In this document: piece by piece, positions 9,054-20,500 of the stretch
Numbering within the stretch: the first letter of the stretch is position 1
Layout of the letters: every line of letters begins with the position of its first letter
Notes under the pieces: model-generated
Told to the model about the DNA's origin: nothing
The model's database searches: none
The model's input: the letters and a program-made list of their open reading frames with translations, nothing else
Assembly: GCA_002104905.1 (NCBI GenBank)
Contig: MCFE01000723.1
Coordinates: 1 to 42,124, forward strand
Length of the DNA stretch: 42,124 nt
Direction of reading: 5' to 3'
DNA from: Basidiobolus meristosporus CBS 931.73
Taxonomy: Eukaryota > Basidiobolomycota > Basidiobolomycetes > Basidiobolales > Basidiobolaceae
Position numbers and translations under genes: made by a program

Positions 9054-10469
9054 TCAGCATACTTCCATGCGATCACCGAACCATTTGCTACGGCAGTCAT
9101 CGATATTCACAACCGAGCCAGAGGCTCTGGCCTGCTCAGCCGCAAGTGCGTACATTCGAGACCGAAGCTCTTCGAAGCCATGTTCGCGGCCCCATTGACC
9201 GCGTCCCCAGCGAATATTTTCCAGAAATTCTTCGATGAGGCCGTAATCACCGTCGTTCTCGACTGCCTCTCCCGCAGCATTGATGTCGGGCCGGATGAGC
9301 TCACTGCGTCGAGTGAGGAAGTCGAAATGCTTGATGACATTGCCGTCGCACTCCAGCTCGCCCAATGTCCCGAAGATGCGGGTCATCCGCGAGGTTTGCG
9401 AGCTTCCGGAAATCATGGTAAAGCTGCACGTCTTTCCTTCGTCAAACTCCATGTTGACGATATGACTGTCACAGACTTCGGTCTCCAGCGGACTAGCGTA
9501 GGAGCATGAGTCGCCCATCGTCAGCCCAGCGTCTGCTATTTCCACGTTGACGATGCCGCTCAGGTACGGTGTCCACTCGGACTCGCGAATGACGATGGGG
9601 TTGGAGTAGATTTCGGAGTACACGAAGGGGTTCTCGGACTTCCTATTCCCTCCTTGGAAGAGGCTTCCAAAAGCACTGACCTTGCGGCAGGGCGAATCCA
9701 TCAGCCAACTAACGAGGTCGATGCCATCAATGCTTTTCGAAACCAGCGAGAGCGAGGTGTCCTTTCGCCGACGAATATTCTTGGTGACCTGTGAAGGAAT
9801 CCATGGTGTAAGTCCGTGGGGGATCGTATGGAAGATGTCTGCATCATGCGTACCAGATGGGGTATCGATTGGAAGCCGACCTTTTCAATGTGTTGGATGC
9901 TCATGATCTCCCCGATGGAGCCCGAGTCGAGCATCTTCTTGAGGGTCCGGTTACACGGCTTGTAGCGGATCGTATTCCCGACGGAGAAGATAACCGAGTT
10001 TTTGGCCGCCGCCTCAACCACTGCTTGGCACCTTCCGAGGTCGATGGCCTGTGGCTCTTCGAGCAGGATGTGGTATTTCTTCTGGGCGAATACGATGCTG
10101 ACCTCCTCTATCGAGGAATCGGTGCTTGTGATAAGGACAGCGTCGGCGATTTTCGGGAGGCTGGCTAGCTCTCTCCAGTCGCAAAAAACTCGGTCTGAAG
10201 GGAGTTCGAGTCTCTACAACGTTACACAAAGATATTAGTCTTCTTCTCTAAAGCAACGCCGGCCGGCAGTCAAGGGTGCTTACCTCGCTAAGGATGTTCC
10301 GCCTGAAGTCCACTGGGGAGACCACGGCAACAACCTTCATGAGTTGAGGATGTTGCAATGCGAAACTAGTGTAAGTGGTTCCTTTATTGCCAGTGCCGAT
10401 AATACAAACTGTGACGGGGGCGTGTCGGTTGGAGGGAGAAGAGCCTAGCAAAGGTTGCAAAGGGGGCAT
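9054..10469 (-). CDS. Gfo/Idh/MocA-family oxidoreductase homologue (3 exons, possibly catalytically altered)
   Basis: Exons are 10284-10469, 9854-10213 and 9054-9788, giving 62+120+244 = 426 codons with both junctions in phase 0. The Rossmann fold is at the N-terminus: beta strand VTVCIIG followed by GTGNKG (residues 25-30) binds NAD(P). The middle and C-terminal parts follow the family to the usual end (YALAAEQARASGSVV). Splicing exon 2 to exon 3 restores the expected run from IEKVGF into the TSLSLVSKS segment. Family members oxidise or reduce sugars, inositol or related polyols. Here the EKP motif, whose Lys is catalytic, reads EEP (Glu115), and the usual CHD-type His segment reads SIDGID (201-206), so activity is doubtful. 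I chose the start at 10469 because it is the first ATG after a TATA-like site at 10639-10645; an in-frame start at 10637 would lie on that site. Confidence 0.85.
9789..9853 (-). other. Intron 2 of the oxidoreductase gene (65 bp)
   Basis: The minus strand starts GTACGC and ends TTCACAG, with a possible branch site GACTTAC upstream of the acceptor. Removing it joins PHL to VTKN in phase 0 and restores the family alignment that both flanking frames lose when read through. Confidence 0.8.
10214..10283 (-). other. Intron 1 of the oxidoreductase gene (70 bp)
   Basis: The minus strand starts GTAAGC and ends GTTGTAG, with branch-like GACTAAT near the acceptor. Removal joins NILSE to RLELPSD in phase 0. 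Reading through hits a stop soon after the donor. Confidence 0.85.
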
Positions 10470-10638
10470 AGCGAGCAGGCTTGGCGTGTTGAGGTGAGGA
10501 ATGGAATTGCAGGGTGTGGTTTGGAGAGCGCTCAAGGGAACGTTGTCAGTGGGAGTGGAGATAAGTAGCTGAAGCTTTGGTGTGGGGAAGCTGGATAGGT
10601 GGTACAAGACAAAGTGTGGTGTCTGCAAGTCAAGCACA

Positions 10639-10645
10639 ATTATAT
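10639..10645 (-). promoter_or_regulatory. TATA-like element of the oxidoreductase gene
   Basis: Minus-strand CATATAA lies about 170 bp upstream of the chosen ATG. The stretch in between has no other ATG on the minus strand and is pyrimidine-rich, as in many fungal 5' leaders. Confidence 0.4.
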
Positions 10646-10649
10646 GTGA

Positions 10650-13600
10650 GATCTAACGAGTGTATGGAAAATATCGATGAGTGTCCGGTATATATGGGAA
10701 TGGACAGCTGGACGCTTGCAAGGCCAGAAGGAGTGAATAAGAGCTAGATCCCTGCTTACACACTCATCCTTTCCCATCAATCTCTCGTAATCTAGGCCTA
10801 ATGCGCGAGTATTTCTTTGAGTCACATTAATCTTGAGACTTGGGCTATATGCGGCACACCATTGGCTCGGCCGATCGAAGTCAGTTGATTTATATTAGCA
10901 GAATGCTAGATTTACCAGCCAGTACGACGGTTCCTGGTCTCGACTCGAAAACAGTTTGAGACATCAACGTCACAAAGCTAACAAGGCGATGGCAGAGCAA
11001 TCGAGGATGGCTAGCTCTTACCACGCTAAGACCCCGGCATTGCTGGGTGCTTGGAGAGCCAGCGTCGTGAGAGCACAGCCTTCCCGTGTGACTAGGGGGC
11101 GAACTAGGCTGCTGCCAATGACCACTGCATTTGGCACTTCCGATCAGAACTGACGGGTTTTACGTGATGAAGTCGTAATCCCCCACCTACTAGATACCAC
11201 CTGTTTGCCATATTAGCACCGCAACAACCGGCTTAATATATCGGCCCATTGTTTCATCACGAAGCAGCTAGACGTGGACTCGAGCCTTCACGACCACCCT
11301 ACTAGGTGATTCAGGATAGACAGCGCACAGAATCGCTCGATACGTCCAATGCCGACCGCTTACTCTGACTGTTGCTGCCCTTGTCAGTTGGGTGCGACCA
11401 TATCGAGAGCAGGGGAGGAGTAAGATTCGCAGGTGATTGCTGGATGCAACAAGAACGGATCTGACTCGCTGGTTCCTATTTTTGTCGGGATTTTCTCACA
11501 ACGGTCGATGCACTTCCAGTATCAGAGCAAGCACACCACTAGCCACATCCCTTTCCACGTCCAATTCCATATTTGATGAGATGCCTTCCATATCAAAGCG
11601 ACCGATTCTCTACACGGTGATCCAGGTGAACTCCGAGCTCTACTCAGCATGGACCAAATCCGAACGAGTTTGAGGCACCTCTGGTTGCTGCCAAAACGGA
11701 TCTCGCTGCGAAGGAGCGAGCCTTTCGCTAGGGATTCGGTCCAACCGCACGCCCTCAATCGCTACGAGGATGGGCCAGATTCCCTCCGATAGGCCTCGAT
11801 GGAAACTGGCCAAGTTTGTTTGCGTTGCTGGGCCACGATGAGAGGCTTGATAACCACCTCGCCAGCTCTCCGGTGGTAACTTTATTCTGCATTCTAGCTA
11901 AATTCAATCAAGAACCAATTCTGAAAAGAGGCTATTCTCGAATGGGCTCAGAGGGGGCAGCGAGCAATAGGCTCCACCAATCACCGGGCTTCACTGGATT
12001 ATAAATCAAATAAGACTAAATAGTCTACGGATGTCCAAGAGTGGTGGTTGCCTTTCTGGGCTGACATTCGCCGTCCATTCTTGTCGATTTACGAAACGCC
12101 ATGCTGCTTCGAGGGTGGCGACCTGACCCCTCGCGAAGCCCGCCTGCAGCTCCGGCACTTCCCCTCCTGGTGGAGATGGGCCATACCCGCCAGATCACCA
12201 AGATCATTGATCGCCCTACACGATCAGCTGTGGCTACCTCAGACTAGGCTTCAGTAATTGCACCACATCACCAATGGCTTGTTCCACGCTTGTGCCACCC
12301 GGGAGATGAGGCACAAGGCTCAAGGGTTTCGAAACCTATGACTTGACCGGCACCAGTCCTTCAAATGGCCCTGGTAGCCTGGTTGGTTGGGTTGGCCAGG
12401 GCAAGGCGAGAGAGCACAGCAACGAATGCAATGCAAATGCATCCTGGGAAAACACCATGGGTAGCGCTTCCTCTACACTGCACTGGGAAGCATTCCCGAA
12501 TAACCTGAAGGTGGAACAAGATTCCTGTGAAATGAGCACAAGCGGCGTACCAGATCGATATATTGAAAACCTGACTACCGCGATCTAGCCGCATCGCCCA
12601 GCCAGAAATCAAGATGCAATATATCATTCTCAATGGAACAGGTATTCTAGGTTCCAGTGTCAGGTAACCGTTCAGGGCTGGGAGATGGGTGAGCCAATCA
12701 GGCGAAACCCGAAGACAATCTCGCATTATCTGGGCCGTTGCTGTCATCATGCGCACCACCCGGCCCCAAGCTCCAGGGAGATGTATCTTGTCTACAGGGC
12801 AGTGTGTACACCGGTTCTAGGTGGCATCATCAGCACTGCATATGTGGGTTGTACATGCTACATCAGTTGCGTACCAGTTGCGTAGAGGGGAGTTGGGTTA
12901 CTCGAAGTGGAGGGTGATATAAAGGTGAGATTATATCGATCTGCAGAGTACAAACTGGGAGTGAAGGGTGTACGGAATATCTAGAAGCTCGTGGTTCTCG
13001 ACTCTCACTCATGGAACAGCTGGACGTCAGTATGAAGTGCTGCATTCTCGACACCCTGCCTGGAGATGGTAGCGGTTTCAGAAGCTCCGACTAGAGCGTC
13101 CATACCAGAACGAGCGGTCGCATCGACTCGGGGCATTTGGAATCTTGCTGAACCTCTTCGGGCTCGGGGTCGATCTAGAGATTCCGGATGGGTTGGGCGG
13201 ATGATTTCGACGGTTGAGAAATTTATTGTGAATATGGTATATCTTTTCCACACCTTCCCCAATATATCCAGTCGAAGCAGCCGGTTGCCATTTGCAGCCA
13301 GGTCTTGGTTTGGAACCCTCTTGGCTTGAGTAGCAGATCGATCGAGGTGCCTGATTCCCAAATCGTAGGAAGGACACGATGTCCTTGTCATGATTATCCT
13401 TTGTTGGAAGGGGGAAGGCCGATATATTGGGTTAGGTTTCTGGTTAATGAGATGTCCTTTCCGGATATGGCAAATCATTTGGCGATATTGCGCTGCAGAC
13501 CGTGTCTCTCGGTCACAGCCGACACCCACCGCATTTCCGGGTGCCAGTGCTGTGCAGTTGTGATGATTCATGGTCGTTTACATCTATGCTCTATATGGTG

Positions 13601-13801
13601 CATCTACGGGTTGGTGAGACATTTACACAATTCATTGAAGGGGATTTCTCAGCTTCGACTAATCATCGGAAGCTCGTACAGGAAAACAATGAAAGTCTAA
13701 CTATATTACAGGCAGAACGATCTACAAAATTATTAATGGTCGGCAAATCGGGGGATTCTGCTACGGTGGCGCCAGCGACTTGCCAGACTGTGTGCCTCGG
13801 A
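10650..13801. other. Intergenic DNA of the gene island
   Basis: About 3.1 kb with normal CpG and no recognised gene. The longest frames (minus 12361-12759, 132 codons; minus 13005-13571, 188 codons; plus 13305-13700) have no domain I know and overlap open frames on the other strand. A TATA-like GATATAAAGG sits at about 12916 on plus; the first ATG after it (13014) opens only 27 codons. An uncharacterised spliced gene cannot be excluded. Confidence 0.4.
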
Positions 13802-15511
13802 TTATCGGCTGAGTATGGAGAAGACGAAGTTGACTGGCTCCTCCGTGTCGCTGTCGGTATCGTCGCCGAAGCCCGTTTCCGTTTCTAGAAGGCTGAGCTC
13901 TCTAAGATACTCCCGCGTGGTTGCCTCATACTCCTTGATCTCTTGCTGGAACGGCTCGAGTTCTACGAGGGGCATCCACTCGGGCTCGGTTTCTCCACGG
14001 AAATGCACCAGGTAGAACGTCCCATCTACGCGTACTTTCTTGTCAAGAACCCCTTGTAAGATCTTAGAGGGAGCAGCCTTCTCATGGGAGTGCCTTCGCA
14101 GCTTGGCACTGTGGTTGCTGGCCCTTGTTCGTTGCAGACATATCTCGGACTCCGCGACGCTCTCCGCCTCACTCTCCTGGGACTGATCTCCAGGAGTGTT
14201 TGCGTCGGAAGAGGGATGGGCGCCTTCTACATACGAATCCTCATTTTCACTTTCCTCCACCTGCTCCTTCAAAGAAACCCCGTAGTTGCCGGGTACGTCC
14301 ACTGCCTGTGAGGACTGGATGTTTTCGGAGGAGTCGGAGTCTTCACTTTGGCTGTTAGCGACATGCTCGGTCTCTGATATCGGCGACTTGGCGTACGGGC
14401 TTGGCCGGGGCTTCAAAGGTTTGGTCCTTTTGACCGCAGCATGTGTTGGTGTTCTAACGCTCGGGGACATGTTGGACGGGGATGCGTGGTGTAGTAGCGG
14501 GGATGGCGCCAAGTTCGATGCGGTCCTCTTTTTCAAAAATACCGCCGGTGTGGAGGTGACTCCGCCAATGTTGCCGTGCGAATCGGACCTGTATGGGGTG
14601 GCATGGGGTTTTGCATTGGTAACTTCTTCCCCTTCGCTGTCGGTTTCACTGTCACTGCTCTCGGAGCCTTGGGACTCATGCTGACTACTGGATGCGGATA
14701 TCTCAGGCTCGCTCTCGGAGATTACATCCGATGAGTCATCCGAATGACCACCGCTTTCTGAATCGGAATCTATACTCGCTCGACGGCTCTCTGGGAGATT
14801 CAGGGGCTCAACCGGATGATCGTAAGAGGCTTGGGCAGACAGTGTAGGTGATCCGTTCGTGGGTGATTCGACATCTTGGGTTTCGGGGATGACTTCATCA
14901 TCGCTTTCAAGTTCGTTGAACTCACTGCTTACCAAATCGGCATTTGTCTCTTGCACGAGAGTGTCTTGTTCATTAAGAATGGAAGGATCATACGACCGAT
15001 TCAGTTCTGGGCTTAAACTGGGCCTTCCTTCTTCTCTGGTTAGCTCTTCCTCGCTTTCGGCGTCGCTCGGGAAGCCCAGTGTGGTTTCTGATTCACTTGA
15101 GACATCCGAGGAGGGGACCTCCAACCCTGGACTCGTTGAGATATACTCATCGGTGAGTTGGCCTTCTTCTTCATGAAGGGGTAGAACTTCTTGGAGCAAG
15201 GTATTTTCGCTTTCTAAGCCTCTATCTATGCATTCATCTTCTTTATCTTCGCCCACATGGGTGCTGTTGTCAACGGTGGTTTCGTTAGAGTCTTCATCGG
15301 ATTCGTCCTCGAACGGGATCTCGGCAAGGATGTCGCTGGGTACTTGTTCGAGGGTGCTGTCTTGGTAGACCGTTTCAGTAGGAGAGTAGTGGGTATCACC
15401 GACGCGAAATCCAACGGTTAGGGTGGGGAAGTGACCTATCTTCGGTCGCTTTTTTAGCTCTCCAGGTGGTTCGAGTGGAGTCACGTATTGAAGGGAGCTA
15501 CGCTTCGGCAT
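13802..15511 (-). CDS. Acidic serine-rich protein with C-terminal chromodomain
   Basis: Single open frame of 569 codons starting at ATG 15509-15511. Residues 1-480 are low-complexity and probably disordered, dominated by Ser, Glu and Asp (runs such as SDSESGGHSDDSSD and SSDSETDSEGEE). Basic patches KKRPK (about residue 20) and VKRTKPLKPRP could act as nuclear localisation signals. Residues about 484-530 fit a chromodomain: VLDKKV, then YLVHFRG, then EPEWMPLVEL and a final helix QQEIKEYEA. In HP1-like domains such aromatic positions recognise methyl-lysine. Here the cage positions are only partly conserved (Phe for the usual Trp in the W-K-G motif), so binding is uncertain. A chromatin-associated role is inferred. 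It is not the chromodomain of a gypsy integrase, because no integrase sequence precedes it and its CpG content is normal. The C-terminal 15 residues could be affected by an unseen intron. Confidence 0.75.
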   Translation of the reverse strand: MPKRSSLQYVTPLEPPGELKKRPKIGHFPTLTVGFRVGDTHYSPTETVYQDSTLEQVPSDILAEIPFEDESDEDSNETTVDNSTHVGEDKEDECIDRGLESENTLLQEVLPLHEEEGQLTDEYISTSPGLEVPSSDVSSESETTLGFPSDAESEEELTREEGRPSLSPELNRSYDPSILNEQDTLVQETNADLVSSEFNELESDDEVIPETQDVESPTNGSPTLSAQASYDHPVEPLNLPESRRASIDSDSESGGHSDDSSDVISESEPEISASSSQHESQGSESSDSETDSEGEEVTNAKPHATPYRSDSHGNIGGVTSTPAVFLKKRTASNLAPSPLLHHASPSNMSPSVRTPTHAAVKRTKPLKPRPSPYAKSPISETEHVANSQSEDSDSSENIQSSQAVDVPGNYGVSLKEQVEESENEDSYVEGAHPSSDANTPGDQSQESEAESVAESEICLQRTRASNHSAKLRRHSHEKAAPSKILQGVLDKKVRVDGTFYLVHFRGETEPEWMPLVELEPFQQEIKEYEATTREYLRELSLLETETGFGDDTDSDTEEPVNFVFSILSR

Positions 15512-16329
15512 GGTGATGTCTATTTGGCCACTACCGCTACCGCTGGGACTGGACGTTAATGAGGGGGTTCTAGTTTTAGCCTGTGTTGGGTTTTGCTCGA
15601 AGTTTCGCCAGCAACCAGGAGATTGATTAGGGAGGGGAGTTTCTAGAATCGGGTGATGTGATTAGGACCCACGAGGATTTCAAACGAAGCTGCGACTGAA
15701 TTGGCTCGACCCAGATGGCCTTAACATAGGAACTATCAATAACCAACAAAAGTCGCGTTGTTTTCTTCTCTGTTGATAGGATATCGGTTGATGTGAGCAA
15801 GGCACTTTTTTTTTCCAAATCCTCTGTCGATTTCCTATGCATCCATATTTTGGATGTTCGATTCCTCCCCTCACGATTCTCCATGTTTTTCGTCGGCCGC
15901 TTGATTGGTCCCTGCAGCCGGTCAGGATTGCCATACTAGTTAGCTACTGGATGATCGAATTTAGTCAACATTAAGGATGGAATCGTTGGTGGCTAGCATT
16001 ATGGTTGCTGGTCTTCACTTTGTGCCAGAGAGGTGCACATTGAGGAACAGCGAACGATCACGTCAACAGGTGTACTGCGCTGAGCCTAAAGTACTCGTGG
16101 TGTCCTTAGTCAATCTTGCTTCCCAGGGAGCACCACCACAACATATAGTCTGTTAGTGACACTTTAATTGGGGAGGCAATGGCTAGCTGGGAGATGAGGT
16201 ATCAGCAGACTTAGAGGCCACGTTAATGTACGATTGAGGTTCCCAGCATCCGGCTTCTGAACTTCCGGTGATTGCCATGGGGAGGGTGCTGAGATTTGGC
16301 GAACATGGCGGCGCCGTTCCAAGAATTTC

Positions 16330-16403
16330 CGAGAATCACGAATTGACCCCTAGCTCGATTCATTGGAAATCAATGCAATGAGTCGAGCTTCCACTGATTC
16401 TCG
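16330..16403. repeat. 74-bp imperfect palindrome
   Basis: Outer arms CGAGAATCA (16330-16338) and TGATTCTCG (16395-16403) are perfect complements. Inner arms AGCTCGATTCATTG (16352-16365) and CAATGAGTCGAGCT (16376-16389) pair in 13 of 14 positions around a 10-base loop. Confidence 0.8.
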
Positions 16404-16517
16404 CACCACACCTATACGTGTGGATCGGTGTGGACGTGATGGCAGGCCCCATTTTTATGCCTACGGGTTGAGCACTCGGTGTTTGGGATATTCAATGATT
16501 TTATTTGCTGGCTAGGA

Positions 16518-16540
16518 TTACCGTATTCACGCTACGGTAA
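16518..16540. repeat. Small perfect hairpin
   Basis: TTACCGTA (16518-16525) and TACGGTAA (16533-16540) are perfect complements around the loop TTCACGC. No poly-T follows on either strand, so it is not an obvious terminator. Confidence 0.65.
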
Positions 16541-16880
16541 GGAGACTGAAATACTACGCCCGAAATGATACGATGAGAGGCTAAGAGAAGGTGAAGATGC
16601 TCTCAATGGTTGGGTCGCCATCAGAGTTTTGGATCTTTGTCGAGCACTCCGAGTCAGATTGGATCATGCTGGAAATGGCCATCCCTGGTCAATGTGGTGC
16701 TTGAGATTTGTTGACCAAATTCGCACACTGGTTTGTAACCCATCGATGAGAAATCCGGTCCTGAAATGTTTTGTCTTCACTGATTGCCCCCACTGGAAAC
16801 TTGGAAATCAGGTTCGTTTTTAATACTGCCGCAACGTTGAGGGGTGAAAGTGGCTGGCCTCTTTGAGGTGCAGTTGTATT

Positions 16881-17176
16881 TCTTGAAATTAGCTAGTTTC
16901 ATAACTACTCATGTAGTAGTAGCTTCCACTCAGTTTTCCTGCGACCTTCTTCAAGACACTCCTATCATTACTATTGCCAAGTGGTGTGCTTGATCTTTGT
17001 CCAATACTCAAGAAGTGAAACCTATATCTTTTCTGAGTAATCCCAAACCATTGCCAGATGCCTAAATTGAAATGTCTACTTTCAACAGATTTGCAAACCA
17101 AAAAGTTGTATCACAAGAACTTGTAACAGCAACCATATATAGTCGGAAGTCTAAAATGACCTATGTATCTTAATCA
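16881..17176. other. Unassigned CpG-poor DNA at the start of the right repeat block
   Basis: The composition already matches the transposon compartment. A minus frame (16889-17101) has no recognisable domain. It ends at an old copia-type LTR near 17177. Confidence 0.35.
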
Positions 17177-17220
17177 ACCATCTTAAGAGTCTTGGACATA
17201 TTGCAAGTGATAGGGAGAAC
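17177..17220 (-). repeat. Older copia LTR, first part (split by Copia-2)
   Basis: AAGAGTCTTGGACATATTGC (17185-17204) is a diverged copy of the Copia-2 LTR start, TAAGAGTCTTGGAGATATTG. The rest of this older LTR continues at 21909 on the far side of Copia-2. Confidence 0.75.
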
Positions 17221-17569
17221 TGTTGTAAGAGTCTTGGAGATATTGGAAGTGATTGGGAGGACAAGTAGATAATGTGGTTTTCACTTAATGATTTATTGAA
17301 TGTAAAAGTAGTATTTATACTTTTACATGGTATTGGCATTACAAGCACGTAGAACAGGTTAAGGAAGGTGCCAAGAACATGTGTGCAAAGTTTGGGGCTG
17401 TTTGGACAACTTTGAGAATTTTCATGTTCTGGGTACCTGGTATTTTGGTGAAAATATTCTAAGTAAATCCCAACAAGGAATTTGGTCAGTATTCTCTAGG
17501 ATTTGAAGGTGATGATCTAAGTGACTAAGTTAGGTGAATATTTAGGTGGAAATGCAAATTTTTACAACA
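17221..17569 (-). repeat. 3' LTR of Copia-2
   Basis: 349 bp. On plus it starts TGTTGTAAGAG and ends TTTACAACA, so the termini are the inverted repeat TGTTGTAA/TTACAACA. Confidence 0.95.
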
Positions 17570-17578
17570 CTCCCACTC
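17570..17578 (-). promoter_or_regulatory. Polypurine tract of Copia-2
   Basis: Minus-strand GAGTGGGAG directly abuts the 3' LTR. The same nonamer abuts the Copia-1 LTR at 5191-5199. It is the plus-strand DNA primer site. Confidence 0.85.
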
Positions 17579-20500
17579 AGCTAAATGCTCATACTGACTA
17601 GTCCTAATTTTGACCTAAGATATTCAAACTTGTCTCTAGCTAATGGTTTGGTAAATATGTCTGCAATCATTTCATCTGTAGGACAGTAAACTAAGCTAAC
17701 TAAATTACTCTCTATAGCTTCACGTATGAATTGATGTCTAATATCTATGTGCTTAGTTCTAGCATGAAAATTTGGATTTCTACCTAATTGTATACATCCT
17801 TGGTTATCTTGAAATAAAGTAATAAGCGTTTATTGACATAGGCCTAAATCTATAAAAAGTTTTCTTAACCACATTGCTTCTTTTGTAGCTTCACATGCTG
17901 CCATATACTCTGCCTCTGTGGTGGAAAGTGCTACGGTTGGTTGATTTCTTGAATTCCATGAAATTGCTCCTTTACAATAAAGAAAGGTGTATCCTGTGGT
18001 GGATCTTCTGTCTTCTAAATTTTGTCCCCAATCAGCATCAGAGTATCCCACAAGATCATGTTCTGAGTCCTTATAAGTGTATCTTAAACAGATATCAGCA
18101 GTTCCTTTTAGGTATCTAAAAATCTGCTTAACTGCTGCAATATGATCAGATCCATAATTCTGATTATGTTGGCTGACAGCTCCCACTGAATATGAGATAT
18201 CTGGATGTGTTCCAAGCATGATATACATGAGACTGCCAACCATAGATTGATAAGGAAAGTCAGGGCTTTCAGATGGCACCGAGCTCTCTTGATTTGGTTG
18301 AGTTTTGACCAAGTTAAGGTTTGTCTCCATTGGGGTAGCTGCCAATTTACAGTCTTCCATTTTATACTTCTTTAGTATATCTTGAGTATACTTGGATTGG
18401 CTTAGGGTGATAGTCTGGGTACTTCTGTCTATGGAGAACTTAATCCCTAAGTAGTAACTGAGTTCTCCTAGATCGGACATCTTGAACTGTTTAGATAGGC
18501 TGGATTTAGTCTCTTCCAATGTTGCTAGGTTATTGGTGGCTATAATAAGATCATCCACATATAGAGCTAATAGAACTGGATTTGCTCTATCTGGCTTGTA
18601 GTATATACAATAGTCAGCATTACTCCTTTTGAAACTCAAAGATTCCAAATAAGAATCTATCTTGCAATTCCAGGCTCTTGGTGATTGTTTGAGACCATAT
18701 AGTGACTTTTTAAGCTTGCAGACCAAATGGGGGTTATCTTATTCAACAAACCCATCAGGCAGGTCCATATACACGTCCTCATCAAGTTCTCCATTCAAAA
18801 ATGCAGTTTTTGCATCCGTTTGATGAATAAAAAACTTATATTTGGCTGCAATAGCCAATATTAATCTGATGGAATTAAACTTGGCTACCGGTGCAAAGGT
18901 CTCAGTATAGTCAAGTCCTTTTGTTTGAGAGTATCCTTTGGCTACAAGTCTTGCTTTGTATCTTTCAATTGTACCATCAGCCTTGTATTTTGTCTTGAAG
19001 ACCCATCTGCATCCAATTGATTTTTGGTTGATTAGTAATTTGACTAAGTCCCAAGTTTGATTTTCCATCAGTGCCTGATATTCTTCAGTCATTGCAGATC
19101 TCCAAAACTTTGTCTGAGGGCTATTTAGGGCCTCTTTTACAGTCTGGGGCTCATCAATATGGACTGAATAGGCATAGGCTAAGTTTGTACCCTCATTGAT
19201 ATAGTAATTTGGGCTATTTCTTGTCCAATTGGATCTCCAGGCATTTGATACTGGAATGATCACTTCTGGGATATTCCTGGGCACTGATTCTGGCTAAACC
19301 ACAGTTGTAGAGTCCTCTGGCATGAAAAAATTTTCATTGTTTTGCTCTGATTCAATCCTGACAATTGGTGGACTTGAGATCAAATTTTTGCCATCATCTG
19401 ATGTCATTTTTTGTGAAAATTTTGAATCTTCATCAAACAACACATCCCTGGACTTGATCAGCTTCTTTGCTTTGGTATTGTAGAGTCTGTATGCCTTACT
19501 CTCATTGCAGTAGCCCAAAAATATGCATTTTACACTTTTTGGCTCAAATTTTGACTGATTTCCGGCCAGTTTTTTGGCATATGCTGTACACCCAAATATT
19601 CTTAGATGTTCTGCACTTGGTCTGTATCCATACCATGCTTCAAATGGAGTAGAATCACAAAGTATTCTGTTTTAACTCCTATTTTTAAGATATACAGCAG
19701 TGGCAACTGATTCCGCCCAAAAATCATAGGATAATTTTGGATCATGGATCATAGATCTTGCCATATCAATTATTGATCTGTTAGCTTGTTCTGCTACTCC
19801 ATTTTGTTGTGGGGAGTATGGTACAGTAGTCACTTGCTTTATCCCATGAATCTTGCAGAAGTGGATGAAGAGTTTTCAGGTATATTCTCCACCATTGTCA
19901 GAGCGTATTTTCTTGATTTTTTCACCAGTTTTTCTCTCCACCATAGCTTTGAACTCCCTGAGCTTGGACAGAGCTTCTTCCTTTCTCTCCATGTAGTAGA
20001 CCCATGTGTATCTTGTATAATCATCAATAAAGGTGATTAAATACTTCATCCCGCCTAAGGATAAATTTTGCATAGGTCCACACAGATCTGAGTGAATTAG
20101 ATCAAATATTTTCTTAGTTTTGATTAAACCAGAGCTCTTGAACGGTTGTCTGGCTTGTTTCCCATATATGCAGGCTGCACAGTGCTCCAAATCAGCTGGG
20201 GGATCAATAATCACTCCAGAAATTAGCTGTTCTTTGATCATTGTATGCAAATAATCAAAATTGATGTGTCCAAATCTCCTGTGCCAAAGCATTGGTGTTT
20301 CTTCATTTAAGTTACTTATATTGGCTTCCAGATATGATGGAATATAAGTCAACTTGTATAGATTCTGATCCCTGATGCCCAAAGCAATATGGGCACCATT
20401 TTGGTCAGTGATCCTGCATCCAGAATTGTCAAAACTGAACTGAGTCCTTCTGCTGTAGCCTTGCTTACAGAGAGTAGGGTCTTGGCTATTTCTGGTACAT

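Larger units (their letters stand above)
15512..16880. other. Intergenic DNA at the right edge of the gene island
   Basis: No recognisable gene. It should include the promoter of the chromodomain gene (minus strand, upstream of 15511), but I see no clear TATA box. Two inverted repeats are listed separately. CpG content falls sharply near 16,860. Confidence 0.4.

Noticed and set aside
9012-9509. Plus frame of 165 codons opposite exon 3 of the oxidoreductase gene
   Set aside because: Antisense shadow; the minus strand carries the family signature and clean introns.
12361-13571. Open minus frames of 132 and 188 codons (12361-12759, 13005-13571)
   Set aside because: They have no recognisable domain, are opposed by similarly open plus frames, and have no supporting splice or promoter pattern. 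Open length alone is expected in moderately GC-rich DNA.
13965-14015. Chromodomain as part of a gypsy chromovirus integrase
   Set aside because: No integrase, RT or LTR surrounds it; the frame is intact and CpG-normal, unlike every retroelement in the window.
14859-15176. Plus frames with Ser-rich products opposite the chromodomain gene
   Set aside because: They are mirror images of the Ser/Glu/Asp-rich coding strand. The minus frame has the domain and spans the full length.
15855-15885. GTTCGATTCC resembling a tRNA T-loop
   Set aside because: No matching T-stem, acceptor stem or anticodon arm can be drawn around it. No tRNA gene was found elsewhere by eye.
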